Origin: Hymenopellis radicata
Lineage: Eukaryota > Basidiomycota > Agaricomycetes > Agaricales > Physalacriaceae
Direction: 5' to 3'
NCBI GenBank assembly: GCA_015501595.1
Contig: JADNRX010000420.1
Location: 1-44,990, forward strand
DNA length: 44,990 nt
Shown here: in pieces, positions 41,571 to 44,990 of the stretch
Position numbering within the stretch: the stretch's first letter is position 1
Layout of the letters: every line of letters starts with the position of its first letter
The notes under the pieces: generated by a model
The model's input: the letters and a program-made list of their open reading frames with translations, nothing else
Told to the model about the DNA's origin: nothing
The model's database searches: none
Made by a program: the position numbers and the translations under genes

Positions 41571-43247
41571 ATGCCGCCGCGCCGCTCGTCGCGCTCCCGA
41601 GCCTCTGTCGTGCCCGACTTTGCGACTATCAAATGAAAACGGGCCGTAGCGGTCGCCGAAGGAAGCAGAGGAGGAAGACTCGGCCCCTGTGAAGGAGTCG
41701 CGGCCGTGGCGGAGGACGATGATGCAGAAGATCCCCAAGCCGGTCGCAAAGCGCATACCGCCTCATGCTACACGCTCGCGGAACTTGTAGACGACAAGCT
41801 GCGTCGACGCATCCCGCGTGGCGCCAGTACCAATCCCCGCCTAGCCGAGCATGGACCCCAACGAAGAGGACGTGAAATCTGCCAAGCAACGCGAAGGATC
41901 TAAACCTCCATCACGCAGTTATGCTGGACGTCAGGAGATTGGTCCATTCCATAAGGTACGTTCTTTCCTCTTGCCATCGTAATATGCTCTAACGAGCTGT
42001 ATAGTCGTTTTCGTCCATCGCCGGGCCTAACGGTTCTGGAAAATTCAATATACCATCGATGCCCTCCTCTTCGTCTTTGGTTTCCGCGACAACTAGATGC
42101 GCCAAGCGAAGATGTCCGAGCTCATCAACTGCTGGGCAAAATATCCTGCCTTGCAGCAATGCAGCCCCGAGGTCCATTTCTGTGAGATCATTGATTTTGG
42201 TACGCGTCGTCGTTGACCACTTCCACTATACTGACTAATTGTTTTCTTCAGATGGATCTCGAAGCCGTTCCGGGTAGTCAGCTCGTCGCGATGAGGACTA
42301 CGTTCAAGGACAACACGAGCAAGTAAGACGCAAGTAGCTCAAAAAGGCTCCCTACTCTCACGCGATATCGACTTGGACCACAATCGTTTCCTTATTCTGC
42401 AGGTAAGCCCTACAGAATTTGGAGAAGTTGAAGATGGAGATTGATGCTGAGATTGCAGTACGTGTATTCAGGCGGGAACGGGGACATGGGTGGTGGAGGC
42501 AAAGCCGCGTTGGGAGGGATGAGCCCCCAGTTCAGGGCGGATGCTATGGCGCCGAATGTATTGAGGAACTACGAGCAACGAGAAGGCTGAACGTACGCTA
42601 CAGGCGGCGCAGTAGGAGAACATGGACGTAGAGACACGTCGGGATTAGTTGGTCGCATCTGGGCCACAGCTAAGCTTGGAGGTGGAGAAGTTGAAGATGG
42701 AGATTGAGAAGTGTATCGCGGATGCTGAGATTGCAGTACGTGTATTCAGGCGGCTCTATATCTTTCTGATCCGTTTGTAAAGATCTCGGAACAAGCCAGA
42801 TGCTGGCGACCTTGCTCGTGTCGAGAAGCTCAACGTCTATATTAAGTAGTGGGAGTCGGAGCTGGAGTTGCTTAAGGTAAGCGGTCCGTCGTTGTCTTGT
42901 TTCGTAATTCTGATGAATGTCGGAAGATCGCTTGGAGAAGAAGGGGGCAGCCGAATTTCTCTCTCAAGGCGGAGTGGAAGAAGGAGGCAGGGTTTACATG
43001 CGCAGAAGGGCAAGTATGAGGCGTTGAGGAAGACGACGCTTGACGAGTTTCAGCGTTTATGCCGTTGAAGAAGAGCTGGAAGAATATTTCCGATTTGTCG
43101 GGAGGGAGAAGACGCTTAGTTCGATTGCGCTGGTGTTCGCTCTTCATGTGTACAAGGTATGCAAGTTCCATGTGGTGTAAGTAGGAATAATCGCTTATTC
43201 GATTTCAGCCCACGCTGCTGTACTTCATGGACGAAATTGATGCTGCA
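41571..43247 (+). pseudogene. SMC4: SMC4 pseudogene, copy 2, internally deleted
   Basis: The start MPPRRSSRSRASVVP is the typical basidiomycete SMC4 N-terminus. Then come RQEIGPFHK (41930-41956), an intron, and a Walker A region reading SSIAGPNGSGK before a one-base loss (about 42040). MRQAKMSELINCWAKYP and EVHFCEIIDF follow, then an intron, EAVPGSQLVAMRTTFKDNTS and a DLDHNRFLILQ stretch. The frame then jumps past most of the coiled coil and the hinge to a post-hinge piece (GGGGKAALGGMSPQF, about 42490), coiled-coil fragments (NKPDAGDLARVEKLN), KKSWKNISDLSGG and LLYFMDEIDAA (43212-43246). It has stops and frameshifts throughout, and the same one-base loss in the ABC signature as copy 1 (about 43099). 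It ends abruptly at 43247, where copy 3 begins. Confidence 0.87.
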
Positions 43248-44990
43248 ATCGATTGCTCTTATAAACCCGAAGGGAGGCGAGAACGAAGACGGTTTGGACA
43301 TTGTCGGTACCGCCTCGCTTAAACAGCCCATCGACCAGGCGCTGGCCGCGGTCGAGGAAGTATGGGAGATGCGCGCCGGCTTGTTGAGAGGGGTGCGCTC
43401 GAGGAGAAGAAGGAGGTTGACGCGTGGTACAAGATAAGCCCCCGAATGCACCAAGGCGCAGTCAAAGTTGGAAATCTACGAATCGTTCCAAACATTGGCA
43501 AGTCTGTCTCATATTTATTCGTAATTGGTGATTAACAAGTTGCTTAGGTCGCAGCGCAGACAGCGCTCCGAGAGGAGGAGAGGCACAAGGAGAATATGGC
43601 GCACATAGAGGAGGTCAAAGCCAATTACAAGATAAGGCAGAATTACGCGGTACGGATTTCTCTCTGATTCGTGCTTGTCGTTGACAGACCTTTCCAGGAT
43701 GTTCGCGATGTTGCCGCGAAGATTAACCAGCGGCACACCGAGCACCGTAAGCACGCAAAGAGCAAGGTGAAGAAGTTGGGCAGAAGACTGTTACCGATGT
43801 AAGCCTATCTCTTACAACCTTCATCTTACTAATGAAAATACTTTTTATAGATGAAGCCACTTTGGGGGTTCGTTCTCGAGCTGTCCTAGACAAGCGGCCA
43901 AAGACCCAAGTCTTCCACGACCAGATCACCGTGAAGCAGCCAGAGCTCGCGCCGCGGAAAGCCGGGATTGACGGCAAGCGGTCGGAGATCGAGGTCGCCA
44001 CCAGCCAGAGGGATGGTTCAGCAAGGAGGCTGAGAGCGTTGCTGCGGCTTTACAAGCAAGCGGAGGAGAACTTGCAGGAACTCAAGTCGGATTAACAAGT
44101 CAAGGTAATTCATCCCAAATAATGTTGATCACTGTTTAGATTCATCAATCTTCGAAAGGCTCAGTGAGAGGAATGCAATTGTACCTCGCGTTGGAATTGG
44201 AGGCTGCTAGGGCGCATGCTGCTGTAAGCGTTTGTATGCTGTTACATGATTATCTAGCTAACTAACCTCATTAGCTACCCAACCGAATCTCGCTCAACGT
44301 CGGGCCTCGGTAGGCTCAACGCGTCAAACCGTCACACAGGCAAGAGCATCTCAGGCCGAAGGAAAGAACCCAAACGCCGCACTGCAGGCGTCGACCAACC
44401 TGGCGAGTGAGGGAAAAGTTCAAGGATTCCGTATTAGCTTCGCGCTGTTCGTCTCGATATAGTCTAATATAGGGTCGTCTTGGGTAAGCCTTGGAAAGAT
44501 CGCGGACGACAAGGATGATGTCGCCGTCACCGCTGCCTCAACCATCTGTTAATTAAGCGTGCATCGAGCATCTGCGCCGGACGAAGGTTCGAGCGACTGC
44601 GCAGCAGATCACGAAGAAGCCGCAACCTGAGGATGTCCCACGTTTGTTCGATCTCAAAGAACCCAAGTTCGGATGTGCGTTCCACAAGGCCGTGGGAAGA
44701 CGTTTGTCACAAAGGATATGGACGCTGATCGTGTATAGAGGTCCTATCACCATCGGGTACATTACAGTGCAGATGATCGAGGCCAATGGTGTTGCGGAAG
44801 CCAAGCTGCGTCGGAAGGGATGAGCTCCAAGTTCACGGCTGACGCTGTAGCCCGAAATGTGCGCTACAGGCGGCGCAGCGGGAGAACGCGGGGCGCAGAC
44901 ACGTCGGGATCAATTGGTCGCATCTGGGCCACAGATAAGCTTGGAGGTGGATAAGTTGAATATCGAGAATGAGAATGAAGCGTAATGCGG
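43248..44990 (+). pseudogene. SMC4: SMC4 pseudogene, copy 3, lacking its N-terminal head, cut by the window edge
   Basis: It begins in the middle of SMC4, at the segment that normally follows the N-terminal head: SIALINPKGGENEDGL (43248-43300), then ASLKQPIDQALAAVEE. The N-terminal coiled coil follows in natural order: ENMAHIEEVKANYKIRQ (43593-43645), DVRDVAAKINQRHTEH (43699-43745), KTQVFHDQITVKQPELAP (43900-43955), RSEIEVATSQRDGSA and AEENLQELKSD (to 44094). Then come hinge pieces CIEHLRRTK (44565), VPRLFDLKEPKFGCAFHKAV (44635-44693) and GMSSKFTADAVARN (44818-44860). Introns are kept. Stops and frame changes are numerous. The part to the right of 44990 is unseen and may include the C-terminal head. 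It supplies exactly the region missing from copies 1 and 2. Confidence 0.85.

Noticed and set aside
41389..41760. Minus-strand ORFs over the SMC4 copy 2 start
   Set aside because: They are shadows of the SMC4 N-terminal coding sequence on the plus strand.
1..44990. tRNA, rRNA, CRISPR arrays or bacterial-type operons
   Set aside because: No cloverleaf-like tRNA, no rRNA segments and no regularly spaced repeats were seen; intron structure and gene families are fungal.

Overview
The window looks like nuclear DNA of a filamentous basidiomycete (Agaricomycetes). The evidence is: many GT-AG introns of 41-65 nt with CTRAC-type branch points; four F-box/leucine-rich proteins and a BTB protein of the kind expanded in mushroom-forming fungi; a large MYND-finger protein; a degenerate basidiomycete-type protein kinase-like gene; and small non-autonomous DNA transposons. 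I saw no rRNA, tRNA or CRISPR. All gene models come from reading frames and splice signals by eye.

Layout. 0-4.2 kb: a possible exon tail at the left edge, a broken kinase-like gene (+) and an unrecognised gene (-). 5.3-10 kb: an intact four-exon gene (298 aa), a MITE just after its stop, a reverse-transcriptase remnant, a two-exon membrane/coiled-coil gene, and a Lys/Ala/Pro repeat gene that appears broken. 10.7-15.4 kb: two F-box genes (-); the first is split by a ~1.06 kb hAT-like element with a perfect 8-bp target duplication, and removing the element and one duplication copy restores one open frame of 506 residues. 16.2-23.3 kb: a MYND-finger gene split by a MITE, a four-exon single-pass membrane protein, a seven-exon uridine phosphorylase, and a three-exon member of a fungal family often labelled 'geranylgeranyl pyrophosphate synthetase', all on the minus strand. 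24.6-32.5 kb: an F-box pseudogene (+), a truncated SMC4 (condensin) pseudogene (+), another F-box gene (-) and a BTB gene (-). 34.7-38.9 kb: seven MITEs in 4.2 kb, one of them inside the first intron of an otherwise intact 265-aa gene. 39-41.4 kb: low-complexity and CCATAC-rich DNA and a gene fragment. 41.6-45 kb: two further SMC4-derived blocks joined head to tail, the last running off the edge.

Two themes stand out. First, ten elements share the terminus TACTGTA...TACAGTA and the consensus TACTGTANNNTTTC; two sit inside genes in positions where their ends coincide with usable splice signals, so I propose they may act as introner-like elements. Second, three intron-containing SMC4 fragments carry different internal deletions, but two share the same one-base loss in the ABC signature, so the locus was copied after it had already died. 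Many other genes differ from a working frame by a single base, several in homopolymers; this could be genuine decay of redundant ubiquitin-ligase adaptor genes or assembly error, and RNA or read data would tell.
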